DNA from: Panacagrimonas sp965216805 | GTDB taxonomy: Bacteria > Pseudomonadota > Gammaproteobacteria > Nevskiales > Nevskiaceae | NCBI RefSeq assembly: GCF_965216805.1 | Contig: NZ_CBDCGN010000003.1 | Location: 1,860,001 to 1,924,000 of the forward strand | Length of the DNA stretch: 64,000 nt | Direction: 5' to 3' | In this document: positions 17,343 through 25,758 of the stretch, piece after piece | Numbering within the stretch: position 1 is the stretch's first letter | How the letters are laid out: every line of letters starts with the position of its first letter | The notes under the pieces: generated by a model | What the model saw: only the letters and a program-made list of their open reading frames with translations | Told to the model about the DNA's origin: nothing | Databases searched by the model: none | Position numbers and translations under genes: made by a program

Positions 17343-17797
17343 ACATGCTGTACTTCGAGGATTTTCACCCTGGGCAGGAGATCGACCTCGGCCACTGCAG
17401 CGTGTCGGAGTCAGAGATTGTGGATTTCGCGCGTCAGTTCGACCCGCAACCCTTTCATGTCGACCATGAGGCGGCAAGGGCTTCGCACTTCGGCGGGCTC
17501 GTTGCCAGCGGCTGGCACACCTGTTCATTGCTGATGCGCCAGATCGTGGAGAACCTGCTGTTGCGGTCGGCCAGCCACGGCTCGCCCGGCGTAGACGAGA
17601 TTCGCTGGCTTTTACCGGTGCGACCGGGAGATGTCCTGAGCACGAAGATGAAGGTGATCGAAATCACACCCTCCAAGTCGCGTCCTGATCGCGGGGTCAT
17701 CCGCTGCGAGTACGTGGCGTTCAACCAGGCCGGCGCCTGCGTGGTCACCATGAAGACGCTGGGCATGTTCGGTCGGCGACCTCAGGATGCGGCTTGA
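17339..17797 (+). CDS. MaoC-like hot-dog dehydratase family protein
   Basis: 152 residues. Single hot-dog domain with the hydratase signature (FDPQPFHVDHEAARASHFGG followed by LVASGWHT), where Asp and His correspond to the catalytic dyad of (R)-specific enoyl-CoA hydratases. The substrate is unknown, but small single-domain members act on short or medium acyl-CoA. It is translationally coupled to tadA (ATGA overlap at 17339-17342), though no functional link is evident. Confidence 0.88.
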   Translation: MNMLYFEDFHPGQEIDLGHCSVSESEIVDFARQFDPQPFHVDHEAARASHFGGLVASGWHTCSLLMRQIVENLLLRSASHGSPGVDEIRWLLPVRPGDVLSTKMKVIEITPSKSRPDRGVIRCEYVAFNQAGACVVTMKTLGMFGRRPQDAA

Positions 17798-17821
17798 TGC
17801 TGCGCCGGGGCCGCCGTCAGA

Positions 17822-17850
17822 TTGACGCTCTCGGGGGCGCTCACTACTAT
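17822..17850 (+). promoter_or_regulatory. Sigma-70 promoter of tRNA-Val
   Basis: TTGACG (17822-17827), a 17-bp spacer, then TACTAT (17845-17850), 11 bp before the mature tRNA 5' end. Near-consensus elements and spacing. Confidence 0.75.
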
Positions 17851-17861
17851 TCGCGGCCCAC

Positions 17862-17936
17862 GGATGGTTAGCTCAGCGGTAGAGCATCGCCTTCACACGG
17901 CGGGGGCCACAGGTTCGATCCCTGTACCATCCACCA
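17862..17936 (+). tRNA. tRNA-Val (anticodon CAC)
   Basis: Complete cloverleaf: acceptor GGATGGT/ACCATCC, D arm GCTC/GAGC, anticodon stem TCGCC/GGCGG with loop TTCACAC (anticodon CAC), T arm ACAGG/CCTGT with loop TTCGATC, and encoded CCA. A 20-bp piece of its 3' half recurs at 22553-22572, so the gene may have served as an integration site. Confidence 0.95.
17901..17920 (+). repeat. att-like direct repeat, left copy (in tRNA-Val)
   Basis: CGGGGGCCACAGGTTCGATC, spanning the anticodon-stem 3' side, variable loop and T arm; identical to 22553-22572. Confidence 0.7.
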
Positions 17937-18147
17937 TTACAAGCGCCTGTTCCGGCTGATAACTTTTGGGTTTCGGGGAATTGTCCGGGACCGAAATTGC
18001 TCACACAGACCGCAAATTCACCACAACGAAATGTGGCGGGTTTGGCGTGGCAACGTTTTTTCAGCGCGAAACGGGTTGGGAAGCGCAGATTCGTCCAGCG
18101 CTTACATGGCTTTCGCCACCCAAGCTCCCGGATCGCTCACCCCCGAC

Positions 18148-19188
18148 ATGACGCAGTCCACCCGAGCGCTCACCGCGGCGATCACCTTGCGATCACCGCA
18201 TCCGCGTCGCGTTCTGGTGCTCGGTGCCACTGGCACCATCGGACGCGCCAGCGTGCGTGCCCTGGTCGCACGCGGTCACGATGTGGTGTGCCTGGTGCGG
18301 CCGCAGGCTGGCGTCGGCGGCACGCTTGCACCGCTGGACAGCCGGGGTCTGCTTGAAGGCGCCGAGCTTCGACTGGGCGATGTCACCGATCCGCAATCGC
18401 TCGCGCGCGATGGCTTTCGCGGCGAGCGTTTCGATGCACTGGTGTCGTGCCTGGCTTCGCGTACCGGTGCGCCGCAGGACGCTTGGGCGATCGATCATCG
18501 CGCGCATCTGCACGCGCTCGAAGCCGCGCACGGCGCTGGGGTTGAACAGTTCGTGCAGCTATCGGCGATCTGCGTGCAGAAGCCGTTGCTGGCATTTCAG
18601 CAGGCCAAGCTTGCCTTCGAGAACGTCCTGATCGGCTCCGGGCTGTGCTATTCGATCGTCCGTCCGACGGCGTTCTTCAAGTCTCTGTCGGGCCAGGTGG
18701 AGCGGGTGAAGCAGGGCAAGCCGTTTCTGCTGTTCGGCGATGGCAGTCTCACCGCCTGCAAGCCGATCAGCGACTCGGACCTGGCGGACTATCTTGCCGC
18801 GTGTCTCGACGATCCCGCCCGGCGCAACCGCATTCTTCCCATTGGCGGGCCCGGGCCGGCCATCACCCCGCGGCAACAAGGCGAGCATCTGTTCGCGCTG
18901 CTGGGCCGGCCACCGCGGTTCAAGCAGGTGCCGGTTGCACTGCTCGATGCCGTCATCGGCGTGCTCGGCATGCTAGGGCAGGTGGTGCCGGCACTGGCGG
19001 CAAAGGCCGAGCTGGCGCGCATCGGGCGTTACTACACCACCGAATCCATGCTGGTGCTGAATCCAGAAACCGGTCGCTACGATGCCGATGCGACCCCGTC
19101 TACCGGCACGCAAACGCTGTTCGATTTCTATGCCAGTCTTGTCAGCGGCGCGGCTGCGCCCGAGCGCGGCGATCACGCCGTGTTCTGA
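18148..19188 (+). CDS. BciA-like NAD(P)H-dependent divinyl (proto)chlorophyllide 8-vinyl reductase family protein
   Basis: 346-residue atypical short-chain dehydrogenase. The N-terminal Rossmann motif is VLVLGATGTIGRASVRALVA. The middle has YSIVRPTAFFKSLSGQVERV, GKPFLLFGDGSLTACKPISD and LPIGGPGPAITPRQQGE, and the C-terminus AKAELARIGRYYTTESMLV; these blocks characterise the BciA/DVR family. No other photosynthesis gene is in the window, so its role here may be different. ATG 18148 is chosen to place the Rossmann motif about 30 residues in; ATG 18106 is also possible. Confidence 0.78.
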   Translation: MTQSTRALTAAITLRSPHPRRVLVLGATGTIGRASVRALVARGHDVVCLVRPQAGVGGTLAPLDSRGLLEGAELRLGDVTDPQSLARDGFRGERFDALVSCLASRTGAPQDAWAIDHRAHLHALEAAHGAGVEQFVQLSAICVQKPLLAFQQAKLAFENVLIGSGLCYSIVRPTAFFKSLSGQVERVKQGKPFLLFGDGSLTACKPISDSDLADYLAACLDDPARRNRILPIGGPGPAITPRQQGEHLFALLGRPPRFKQVPVALLDAVIGVLGMLGQVVPALAAKAELARIGRYYTTESMLVLNPETGRYDADATPSTGTQTLFDFYASLVSGAAAPERGDHAVF

Positions 19189-19232
19189 ACGGTGGGCGCA
19201 TTGTGTGTCCGCGCGGACTCCTTGGAGCGCGA

Positions 19233-19994
19233 TTGAATAATCGTCCTGCACCGCCGCTGCGAAAGTTCATCACCGAAGTGCGTGCGCCCCTGGCCATGGC
19301 CAATTTCCTGCTGCGCGCGCAAGGCATCCCCGATCTGCCGCAGGGGGATGGGCATCTGGTGATGTTCCTGCCCGCCTTCACCATGGGCGACGAGGGGTTG
19401 CGACCGATGGCCCGCGCCGTCCAGCGCCTGGGCTACGCGACCTGTGGTTGGGCGCAGGGCCGCAACCTGGGGCTGCGCGAGCAGACCCTTCAGCGCCTGA
19501 TCGAGCGACTCGACCAACTCCACGCGCAGCAGCATGAAGCGGTCAGCCTGGTGGGCTGGAGTGCCGGTGGCCTCTACGCCCGCGAGATGGCGCGCGCGCG
19601 GCCACACGCAGTGCGACGCGTGATCACGCTGGGCAGTCCGATCCGCCCACATGGCTCCGGGCAGGCGATGGTCGGCCTGGCGCAGGCCGCGTTCGAAGGC
19701 TTGCTGGCCTTGCGGGGTCGGAGCAGCTTCACGCCGCTGCTGGCGCCACCGCCGGTGGCCTGCAGCGCCATTCATTCCAAGGCCGACGGCGTCGTGGACT
19801 GGCGCGCCGCGATAGAAATCGAGGCGCCGCAGACCGAGAACCTGGAAGTCGGTGGTACGCACCTGAGTTTCGGTTACAGCCTGGAGGTGCTGCGCCTGCT
19901 CGCGGACCGATTGGCACGGCCGCCGTGGGAGCCATCGACTGTTTCGTCATCAGTTGCGCGTGCGGGGCACAAACGCGCCGCGAAGCCGGTATGA
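19233..19994 (+). CDS. Alpha/beta-hydrolase, esterase/lipase-like
   Basis: 253 residues with the nucleophile elbow LVGWSAGGLYAREMA (GWSAG). The N-terminal PLRKFITEVRAP and GHLVMFLPAF, and the triad His in EVGGTHLSFGYSLEVLR near the end, fit small bacterial alpha/beta-hydrolases related to acyl esterases. TTG 19233 is chosen because GGAG stands 5 bp upstream and the conserved LRKFITEVR lies before the first ATG (19296). It follows the BciA-like gene by 44 bp and may be co-transcribed with it. Confidence 0.7.
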   Translation: MNNRPAPPLRKFITEVRAPLAMANFLLRAQGIPDLPQGDGHLVMFLPAFTMGDEGLRPMARAVQRLGYATCGWAQGRNLGLREQTLQRLIERLDQLHAQQHEAVSLVGWSAGGLYAREMARARPHAVRRVITLGSPIRPHGSGQAMVGLAQAAFEGLLALRGRSSFTPLLAPPPVACSAIHSKADGVVDWRAAIEIEAPQTENLEVGGTHLSFGYSLEVLRLLADRLARPPWEPSTVSSSVARAGHKRAAKPV

Positions 19995-20029
19995 ATGAGC
20001 GAAGGTCCGCGTGCAGGCTGAAAAGCGCT

Positions 20030-20575
20030 CTATAGCCTTGTCAGCAGCTCGGCATGATCGCGGCGGATACGCGACCACTCGATCTTGAACCAGGGCGTGA
20101 AATCCTGCGGCCGCGCCTGGATTTCCTGGTCCAGCACATCGGGTGCCACGTAACGCAGCTCCGAGATCTCGTTGAGGTTCAGCGCCGGTGGGTCGCCGCT
20201 GCGGCCGGCGAACACCGAGCACAGTTCATTCTCTGCGCCTCGCTCATCGAACTGCGCCTGGTAGCGAAACTTGAACAGGAACGCCAGCGGGCATTGCAGT
20301 CGCAGTTCCTCGTGCAGACGCCGATGAATCGCGGCGTCGATGGATTCCCCGCGGCGAGGATGGCTGCAGCAGGTGTTCGACCAGTAACCCGGCCACAGGC
20401 GCTTGCCGGCCGCACGTTTTTGCAGCAGCAGGTGCCCGCGCGGATCGAAAACGAACAATGAGAAGGCGCGATGCAAACGACCATTGCCGTGGTGTGCCGC
20501 CGCCTTGGACAGGTGACCGATCTCGCGATCCTCGTGGTCGACCAGAATCAGGGCTTCGTCTTCAAACGAAACCAC
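20030..20575 (-). CDS. idi: Isopentenyl-diphosphate delta-isomerase, type I
   Basis: Interconverts IPP and DMAPP. 181 residues, same size as E. coli Idi. Nudix-like fold with the metal-binding and catalytic features LHRAFSLFVFDPRGHLLLQKR, WSNTCCSHPRRGE (catalytic Cys in the TCCSHP motif), RRLHEELRLQ and AENELCSVFAG (second-acid region). GTG 20575 is the most likely start, 22 bp after the mevalonate kinase remnant stop, pointing to a mevalonate-pathway operon on this strand. Confidence 0.9.
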   Translation of the reverse strand: MVSFEDEALILVDHEDREIGHLSKAAAHHGNGRLHRAFSLFVFDPRGHLLLQKRAAGKRLWPGYWSNTCCSHPRRGESIDAAIHRRLHEELRLQCPLAFLFKFRYQAQFDERGAENELCSVFAGRSGDPPALNLNEISELRYVAPDVLDQEIQARPQDFTPWFKIEWSRIRRDHAELLTRL

Positions 20576-20597
20576 CGCGGCAGGGCGGGCGGGTGCG

Positions 20598-21067
20598 TTA
20601 CCCAATCTGCACCTCCATGGCCTGATAACCGGCTTCGCGCATTGCGCCCATGACCTCATCGCGATGCTGCGGGCAGAGCGCGATGATGGAGCCACCGCCG
20701 CCGCCGCCGGTGAGCTTGGCGCCCAATGCACCGTGACGTCGCGCGATCTCCACCAGGTCTTCGATCTCGGGACTGGACACCCGCAGTGCGTTGAGCAGAC
20801 CGTGGCACACGTTCATCAAATCGCCCAGTTGCTCCAGGTCGTCCCGCTGTGCGGCCGCCAGCCCCTGCAAGGTGATCTGATCGATGCGACGGAAGATGTC
20901 CTCGTACAGGGAAGGGTTCTTTTTCCAGGCCTCGCGCACCGCGCCGACGGTTCTGGCGGTGAGGCTTTCCTTGCGGCTGATGCCGATCACCAGCGGGATA
21001 GACCGGGCCAGTCTGATCGGCTGCATCAGGGTCGGCTGTTCGCCCATGGCACGACGATAGAGCAGCG
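20598..21067 (-). pseudogene. Mevalonate kinase, C-terminal half only
   Basis: The frame reads LLYRRAMGEQPTLMQPIRL, then RSIPLVIGISRKESLTA, and ends with the GHMP kinase motif 3 (GALGAKLTGGGGGGSIIALC). This is the C-terminal half of a mevalonate kinase. The N-terminal ATP-binding half is missing: the frame enters directly from the end of the adjoining IS3-family element, and the sequence beyond that element does not resume the gene. The insertion was therefore accompanied by deletion or rearrangement. It precedes idi by 22 bp. Confidence 0.8.
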
Positions 21068-21106
21068 TGAACCGCCCCGGTTTTCCCGGAGGCTCGTTGT
21101 TGTGAG

Positions 21107-22012
21107 TCACGCCGCGAGGGCGAGACTCGGGATTTGTGAATAGTAGGCAGCTTCTGCTTCGGCGGGTGGGATGTCGCCAAGCGGTTCCATCAGTCGGCGA
21201 TTGTTGTACCAGTCCACCCACTGCAGCGTGGCCCACTCGACGTCTTCGCGGCGTTGCCAGGAAGGCCGCCGGTGAATCACCTCGGCCTTGTACAAGCCGT
21301 TGATGGTCTCGGCCAGCGCGTTGTCGTAGGAATCGCCCACACTGCCCACGGAAGGTTCGAGACCCGCGTCGGCAAGACGCTCGGTGTAGCGGATCGACAC
21401 GTACTGGACACCTCTGTCGCTGTGATGCACCAGCCGATCCGGGCCGACCGGTTTGCGCTCATGCAGCGCCTGCTCCAGCGCGTCGAGCACCAGGTCGGTC
21501 CGCGCCGAGGACGAAGCCCGCCAGCCGACGATGCGCCGGGCGAAGACGTCGATGACGAAGGCGACGTAGACGAAGCCCTGCCAGGTCGACACGTAGGTGA
21601 AGTCCGAGACCCACAGCTTGTTCGGCCGATCCGCCTTGAAGTGACGACGGACATGATCCAGCGGGCAAGGTGCGTTGGCATCACTCACCGTCGTGCGCAC
21701 CGACTTGCCGCGGATGACGCCACGCAAGCCCAGGCGCTTCATCAGGCGCGCCACCGTGCAGCGGGCCAGATCAAAGCCTTCGCGCCGCAGTTGCCGCCAC
21801 ACCTTGCGCACGCCGTAGACCTGGAAGTTTTCGTTCCAGACCCGTTCGATCTCCGGCACCAGCGCTCGATCTCGCTGGTCCCTCGTAGAACGGCGCTGTG
21901 GGTCTGCCTCGCGAGCCGCGTGGGCGTAGTACGTCGACGGGGCAATCGGCAGCACCTTGCAGATCGGCTCGACCCCGTGGACCGAGCGATGCTCGTCGAT
22001 GAACGCCTTCAT
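21107..22012 (-). CDS. IS3-family transposase OrfB
   Basis: 301 residues. N-terminal HTH_21-type region (YGVRKVWRQLRREG, VARLMKRLGLRG), then the integrase core with the triad in LWVSDFTYVS (Asp), VHHSDRGVQYVS (Asp) and YDNALAETINGLYKAEVI (Glu). It ends in the usual WVDWYNNRRLMEPLGDIPP. It starts as ATGA over the orfA stop, in the -1 frame relative to orfA. Confidence 0.95.
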   Translation of the reverse strand: MKAFIDEHRSVHGVEPICKVLPIAPSTYYAHAAREADPQRRSTRDQRDRALVPEIERVWNENFQVYGVRKVWRQLRREGFDLARCTVARLMKRLGLRGVIRGKSVRTTVSDANAPCPLDHVRRHFKADRPNKLWVSDFTYVSTWQGFVYVAFVIDVFARRIVGWRASSSARTDLVLDALEQALHERKPVGPDRLVHHSDRGVQYVSIRYTERLADAGLEPSVGSVGDSYDNALAETINGLYKAEVIHRRPSWQRREDVEWATLQWVDWYNNRRLMEPLGDIPPAEAEAAYYSQIPSLALAA

Positions 22013-22332
22013 CGTTTGAACGGGCGGTCGAGCTCCGCCTGCGCAAAATACGCCGATGCCTTGCGCAAAATCTCATTGGCCTGGCGCAGTTCACGGACCT
22101 CGCGCTCCAGCGCCTTGATCCGCTCGCCCTCGGCCGTGGTCAGGCCGGGCCGTACACCGGCGTCACGCTCGCCCTGGCGCACCCAGCGCCGCAACGTCTC
22201 GGCTGTACAACCAATCTTGGCAGCAATCGATTCAATCGCTGCCCACTGCGAGGTGTGCTGCGCCGCGTGCTCCGCCACCATCCGGACCGCGCGCTCCTGC
22301 ACTTCCGGGGAATACTTCGATGCTCTGGTCAT
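22009..22332 (-). CDS. IS3-family OrfA
   Basis: 107 residues: a HTH_Tnp_1 domain (YSPEVQERAVRMV, IAAKIGCTAETLRRWV) and a C-terminal leucine zipper (IKALEREVRELRQANEILRKA). It ends in ELDRPFKR as in the IS51-like subgroup. Intact. Confidence 0.93.
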   Translation of the reverse strand: MTRASKYSPEVQERAVRMVAEHAAQHTSQWAAIESIAAKIGCTAETLRRWVRQGERDAGVRPGLTTAEGERIKALEREVRELRQANEILRKASAYFAQAELDRPFKR

Positions 22333-22382
22333 GGCTCCATTCTCTCAAGTGAGGGAGCCTCCGAGATTCCCGGGGCGGTTCA

Positions 22383-22835
22383 GGTCTATTGCCGGATGCG
22401 ATGCGGGTGCGCGCCACATTTTCGCCAGTGTGAAGCGCGCATTTGGAAGTGTGCGGAGCGTTTGGTGCGCGTAGGTTTGCGTAAATTATTGATATGCAGC
22501 CATCGCACCGCTATTTGTCGACATCAAGCGACGGTTGAGCAAATTCATGCGACGGGGGCCACAGGTTCGATCACCTCGCAATCCACTAGCTTTGTATTCA
22601 ACAAGACTTGGGCAAAATCGGGTCTTGTTGTCGGTTGAATGAGGCGTTAGACAAACGCTCACAGGTCGGCTAACGTCCCGCTTGCAGTCGTTTCAAGCAG
22701 GGTTTCGCCAGCGGTCTTCTGTGCCCCGTATCGCTTTTCCGGGGACGCTCCAGCTCCCGGGCAACGTTTCTTGGACGCTTGCATCATGTGGGTCATTTCC
22801 GACCTGCACATCATCAACTGTCAGAGGAACGTTTC
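22383..22835. other. Gene-free stretch with tRNA fragment and cold-shock leader
   Basis: No gene was recognised from the IS end to the cold shock gene. At 22553-22572 lies a 20-bp copy of part of tRNA-Val. The region from about 22680 to 22835 is probably the long 5' leader of the cold shock mRNA, ending in the AGAGGAAC ribosome-binding site. Confidence 0.5.
22553..22572 (+). repeat. att-like direct repeat, right copy
   Basis: CGGGGGCCACAGGTTCGATC, identical to 17901-17920 in tRNA-Val; the following CAATCCACTA resembles a degraded tRNA 3' end. The D arm and anticodon are absent, so it is not a tRNA gene. Confidence 0.7.
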
Positions 22836-23048
22836 ATGTCGAATGTATCGACCGGTGTGGTCAAGTGGTTCAACGACGCCAAGGGCTTTGGTTTCATCAC
22901 CCCGGAAGGCGGCGGTGAAGATCTCTTTGCTCACTTCAAGGAAATCCAGGGCACCGGCTTCAAGACCCTCAAGGAAGGCCAGCGCGTGCAGTACATCGCG
23001 CAGCGCGGCCAGAAGGGGATGCAGGCCACCCAGATCAAGGCGCTCTGA
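22836..23048 (+). CDS. Cold shock protein (CspA family)
   Basis: 70-residue single OB-fold nucleic-acid chaperone. RNP1 is KGFGFITPE and RNP2 is DLFAHFKEI; the N-terminus STGVVKWFNDAKGFGFI is typical. A good ribosome-binding site (AGAGGAAC) stands upstream and a strong terminator 30 bp after the stop. It melts RNA structure during cold or growth transitions. Confidence 0.96.
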   Translation: MSNVSTGVVKWFNDAKGFGFITPEGGGEDLFAHFKEIQGTGFKTLKEGQRVQYIAQRGQKGMQATQIKAL

Positions 23049-23079
23049 TCGACCCTTATTCGATGTTGCAGTAATCGAG

Positions 23080-23112
23080 AGCCGCGGCCCCCTTGCCGCG
23101 GCTTTCTTTTTG
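23080..23112 (+). terminator. Rho-independent terminator of the cold shock gene
   Basis: Stem AGCCGCGGC / GCCGCGGCT with a short loop, followed by TTCTTTTT. Confidence 0.88.
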
Positions 23113-23158
23113 GATTTCGACCCCCAGCCTTTCGAGACCACCGAATCCTGAGACGACG

Positions 23159-24322
23159 ATGAGCGATCCCGCGGCGCCCGCCTCCACCGCTGTCCGTGCC
23201 CCGTTGAATGTGCCGGCGACGATCCTGTTCTCTGCCAGCACCCTGCTGCTGTTGACGATTTTCCCCTTGTACGCCTGGCATCACGATTTTTCCGCGGCTG
23301 CCTGGGTATGGTTTGTGGTGTTTCTGTACGCCAGCGGCATTTCCATCACTGGCGGTTATCACCGCCTGTGGGCCCACCGCGCCTACGAGGCGCGCATGCC
23401 GCTGAAGATTTTCTACATGCTGTTCGGCGCGCAGGCGCTGCAGAACAGCGTGTTGGTCTGGGCCTCGATGCACCGCGTGCATCACAAGAACGTGGACGAC
23501 GTCGACCACGATCCCTACTCGATCAAGCGCGGATTCTGGTATGCCCACATGGGCTGGATGCTGCGCGACTACCCTAGCCACGAGCTGGATTTTTCCAATG
23601 TGCAGGACCTGCAGCGCGATCCGGTGGTCATGTTCCAGCACCGCCACTATCTGGGTCTGGCGCTGTTCATGAACATCGGCCTGCCCTTGCTGGTGGGCTG
23701 GGCCAGCGGCGATCCCTGGGGCGTGCTGCTGGTTGCCGGTCTGCTGCGGCTGGTGGTGAATCACCACTTCACCTTCTTCATCAATTCGCTGGCGCACATG
23801 TGGGGTCGTCGCCCTTACACCGAGGACAACACCGCGCGCGACAACGATCTCATCGCCTTGTTCACCTACGGCGAGGGTTACCACAACTATCACCATCTGT
23901 TCTCCTGGGATTACCGCAACGGCGTGCGCTGGTGGCATCTGGATCTCACCAAATGGTGGATCGCGACCTGTGCGTTCTTCGGCCAGGCACATAAGCTGCG
24001 CCGGGTCCCGGAGTTCCGCATCCGGCGCGCCATGATCGAGCGCCAGTTTGCCCGCGCCCATGCGGCGCTGCGTCGCGCCGAGCCGGGTCGACTGGCCGCT
24101 TTTCAGGCGCTGCTGGAAACGGAGATGGAAACCTTCAAGGTCACCGTCAACGAATGGACGCGCCTGCAGTCCGAAAAGATCGAGGCGGCCAAGCGTCAGG
24201 TCATCGGCCGGGTGACCGAACGCTGGGAGCACAGCGAGGCGCGACGTCAGCTGCAGGTACTGGAAGATGCGCTGCACCAGCAGTATCAGCGTCTGCGCGT
24301 GCTGTCCGTGCAGCACGCCTAG
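23159..24322 (+). CDS. Acyl-CoA/fatty acid desaturase (delta-9 type)
   Basis: 387-residue di-iron membrane enzyme. The three histidine boxes are HRLWAHR, HRVHHK and HNYHH, with an extra NHH on a membrane segment. Four hydrophobic helices lie at about residues 25-45, 50-70, 165-185 and 190-210. The last 90 residues form a charged, probably coiled-coil extension (ARAHAALRRAEPGRLAAFQ onward) longer than in minimal desaturases. It introduces a double bond into saturated acyl chains using O2. The start follows the cold shock terminator by 46 bp, so it has its own promoter. Confidence 0.93.
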   Translation: MSDPAAPASTAVRAPLNVPATILFSASTLLLLTIFPLYAWHHDFSAAAWVWFVVFLYASGISITGGYHRLWAHRAYEARMPLKIFYMLFGAQALQNSVLVWASMHRVHHKNVDDVDHDPYSIKRGFWYAHMGWMLRDYPSHELDFSNVQDLQRDPVVMFQHRHYLGLALFMNIGLPLLVGWASGDPWGVLLVAGLLRLVVNHHFTFFINSLAHMWGRRPYTEDNTARDNDLIALFTYGEGYHNYHHLFSWDYRNGVRWWHLDLTKWWIATCAFFGQAHKLRRVPEFRIRRAMIERQFARAHAALRRAEPGRLAAFQALLETEMETFKVTVNEWTRLQSEKIEAAKRQVIGRVTERWEHSEARRQLQVLEDALHQQYQRLRVLSVQHA

Positions 24323-24404
24323 TCCTGGCGCAGCGCGCACGGCGTGACGTGCCGCAAAGTTGAGCAGGGCTGCGACCCGGCATGGCCAAGGGAGTGCGCC
24401 GAAC

Positions 24405-25745
24405 ATGAGCGATAAACCGCAGCTGCACCTGGGCGCGTTCATGCGCCCGGTGAGCATTCACACCGGCGCCTGGCGCTACCCCGGTTCCTATCCGGACGCC
24501 AACTTCAACTTTCGGCATCTGCAGCGCTTTGCGCAGAAGCTGGAGCAGGCCTGCTTCGACGCCTTCTTCATGGCCGATCACCTGGCCGTGCTGAACATGC
24601 CTGTGGATGCGCTCAAGCGCAGCCATACCGTCACCTCGTTCGATCCGCTGACCCTGCTGCCGGCGCTGGCGGTCTGCACGCAAAGGCTCGGGCTTATCGC
24701 CACCGCGTCGACGACCTTCGAGCAGCCGTATCACGTGGCGCGCAAGTTCGCCTCGCTGGACCACATCAGCGAAGGCCGGGCGGGCTGGAATATCGTCACC
24801 ACCTCCAACCCCGATGCCGCGCTGAATTTCGGTTTGGAAGACCACATGGAGCACGGCGAGCGCTACCTGCGCGCCCGCGAGTTCTACGACGTGGTGACCG
24901 GCCTGTGGGACAGCTGGGCGGATGACGCCTTCGTGCGCGACGTCGACAGCGGGACCTACTTCGATCCGGAGCGTCTGCACGTCCTGAAGCACAAGGGCAA
25001 GTATCTGTCGGTACGCGGACCCCTGAACATCGCGCGACCGGTGCAAGGCTGGCCGGTGATCGTGCAGGCGGGGGCTTCGGAATCCGGTCGTCAGCTTGCT
25101 GCCGAAACCGCCGAAGTGATCTTCGGGGCTGCGTCCACCCTGGCCGAGGCGCGCGAGTTCTACGGCGACATTGGCGCGCGCATGCAGCGGGTGGGTCGTC
25201 CGCGCGAGCACCTCAAGATCCTGCCCGCCTGCTTCGTCGTGGTCGGTGACACGGTGGAGGACGCGCGCCGCAAGCGCCTGCACCTGGACAGCCTGGTGCA
25301 TTACGACAGCGGCCTGGCCTCGCTGTCGATCCTGCTCGGACACGATGCCTCGAAATTCGACCCCGACGCGCCGCTGCCGGACATCCCGGAGAGCAACCAG
25401 AGCAAGACCACGCGCGCGCTGGCGATCGCGGCGGCGCGCGAAGAAAACCTGACAGTGCGCCAGCTCGCCTTGCGAGTGGGTGGCTACCCTGGCCTGTCGA
25501 TGGTGGGTACGCCACAGAGCATTGCCGACGAGATGGAGGAGTGGTTGCTCACCGACGGCTCCGACGGCTTCAACGTGATGTTCCCCTACCTTCCCGAGGG
25601 CCTGGATGATTTCACCGATCGCGTGGTGCCCGAACTGCAGCGGCGTGGGATTTTCCGCCGGGCCTACCGCGGCAGCACCCTGCGCGAACATCTCGGCTTG
25701 CCGCGACCGGCCAACCGCTTTTTCGCGGACGCCGGCGCCGGCTGA
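24405..25745 (+). CDS. LLM-class flavin-dependent monooxygenase (NtaA/SnaA/DszA family)
   Basis: 446-residue FMNH2-dependent monooxygenase of the nitrilotriacetate/dibenzothiophene-sulfone type, which needs a separate flavin reductase (none seen nearby). Family features: ADHLAVLNMPVDAL, FDPLTLLPALAV, STTFEQPYHVARKFASLDHIS with GRAGWNIVTTSNPDAA, GWPVIVQAGASESGR, and NVMFPYLPEGLDDF near the end. The substrate cannot be told from sequence; amino-polycarboxylates, alkyl sulfones and long alkanes are all known for the family. ATG 24405 is preferred to an upstream in-frame start at 24360. Confidence 0.9.
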   Translation: MSDKPQLHLGAFMRPVSIHTGAWRYPGSYPDANFNFRHLQRFAQKLEQACFDAFFMADHLAVLNMPVDALKRSHTVTSFDPLTLLPALAVCTQRLGLIATASTTFEQPYHVARKFASLDHISEGRAGWNIVTTSNPDAALNFGLEDHMEHGERYLRAREFYDVVTGLWDSWADDAFVRDVDSGTYFDPERLHVLKHKGKYLSVRGPLNIARPVQGWPVIVQAGASESGRQLAAETAEVIFGAASTLAEAREFYGDIGARMQRVGRPREHLKILPACFVVVGDTVEDARRKRLHLDSLVHYDSGLASLSILLGHDASKFDPDAPLPDIPESNQSKTTRALAIAAAREENLTVRQLALRVGGYPGLSMVGTPQSIADEMEEWLLTDGSDGFNVMFPYLPEGLDDFTDRVVPELQRRGIFRRAYRGSTLREHLGLPRPANRFFADAGAG

Positions 25746-25758
25746 GAGGCCTGACCTT

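Larger units (their letters stand above)
21068..22382 (-). mobile_element. IS3-family insertion sequence, 1315 bp
   Basis: The ends read TGAACCGCCCCGG on each strand inward, with CGGAGGCTC matching again a few bases in. It carries orfA and orfB on the minus strand. Flanks GCG (left) and GGT (right) do not match, so there is no target duplication, consistent with a deletion next to the element. Confidence 0.88.

Noticed and set aside
18148..19188. Evidence for a photosynthesis gene cluster
   Set aside because: Only one BciA-like gene is present and no other pigment or reaction-centre gene was found.
21060..22390. Target-site duplication around the second IS3 element
   Set aside because: The bases flanking the two ends differ, so no duplication could be claimed.
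22553..22590. Second tRNA-Val gene
   Set aside because: Only 20 bp of the T-arm side match; acceptor 5' strand, D arm and anticodon are absent.
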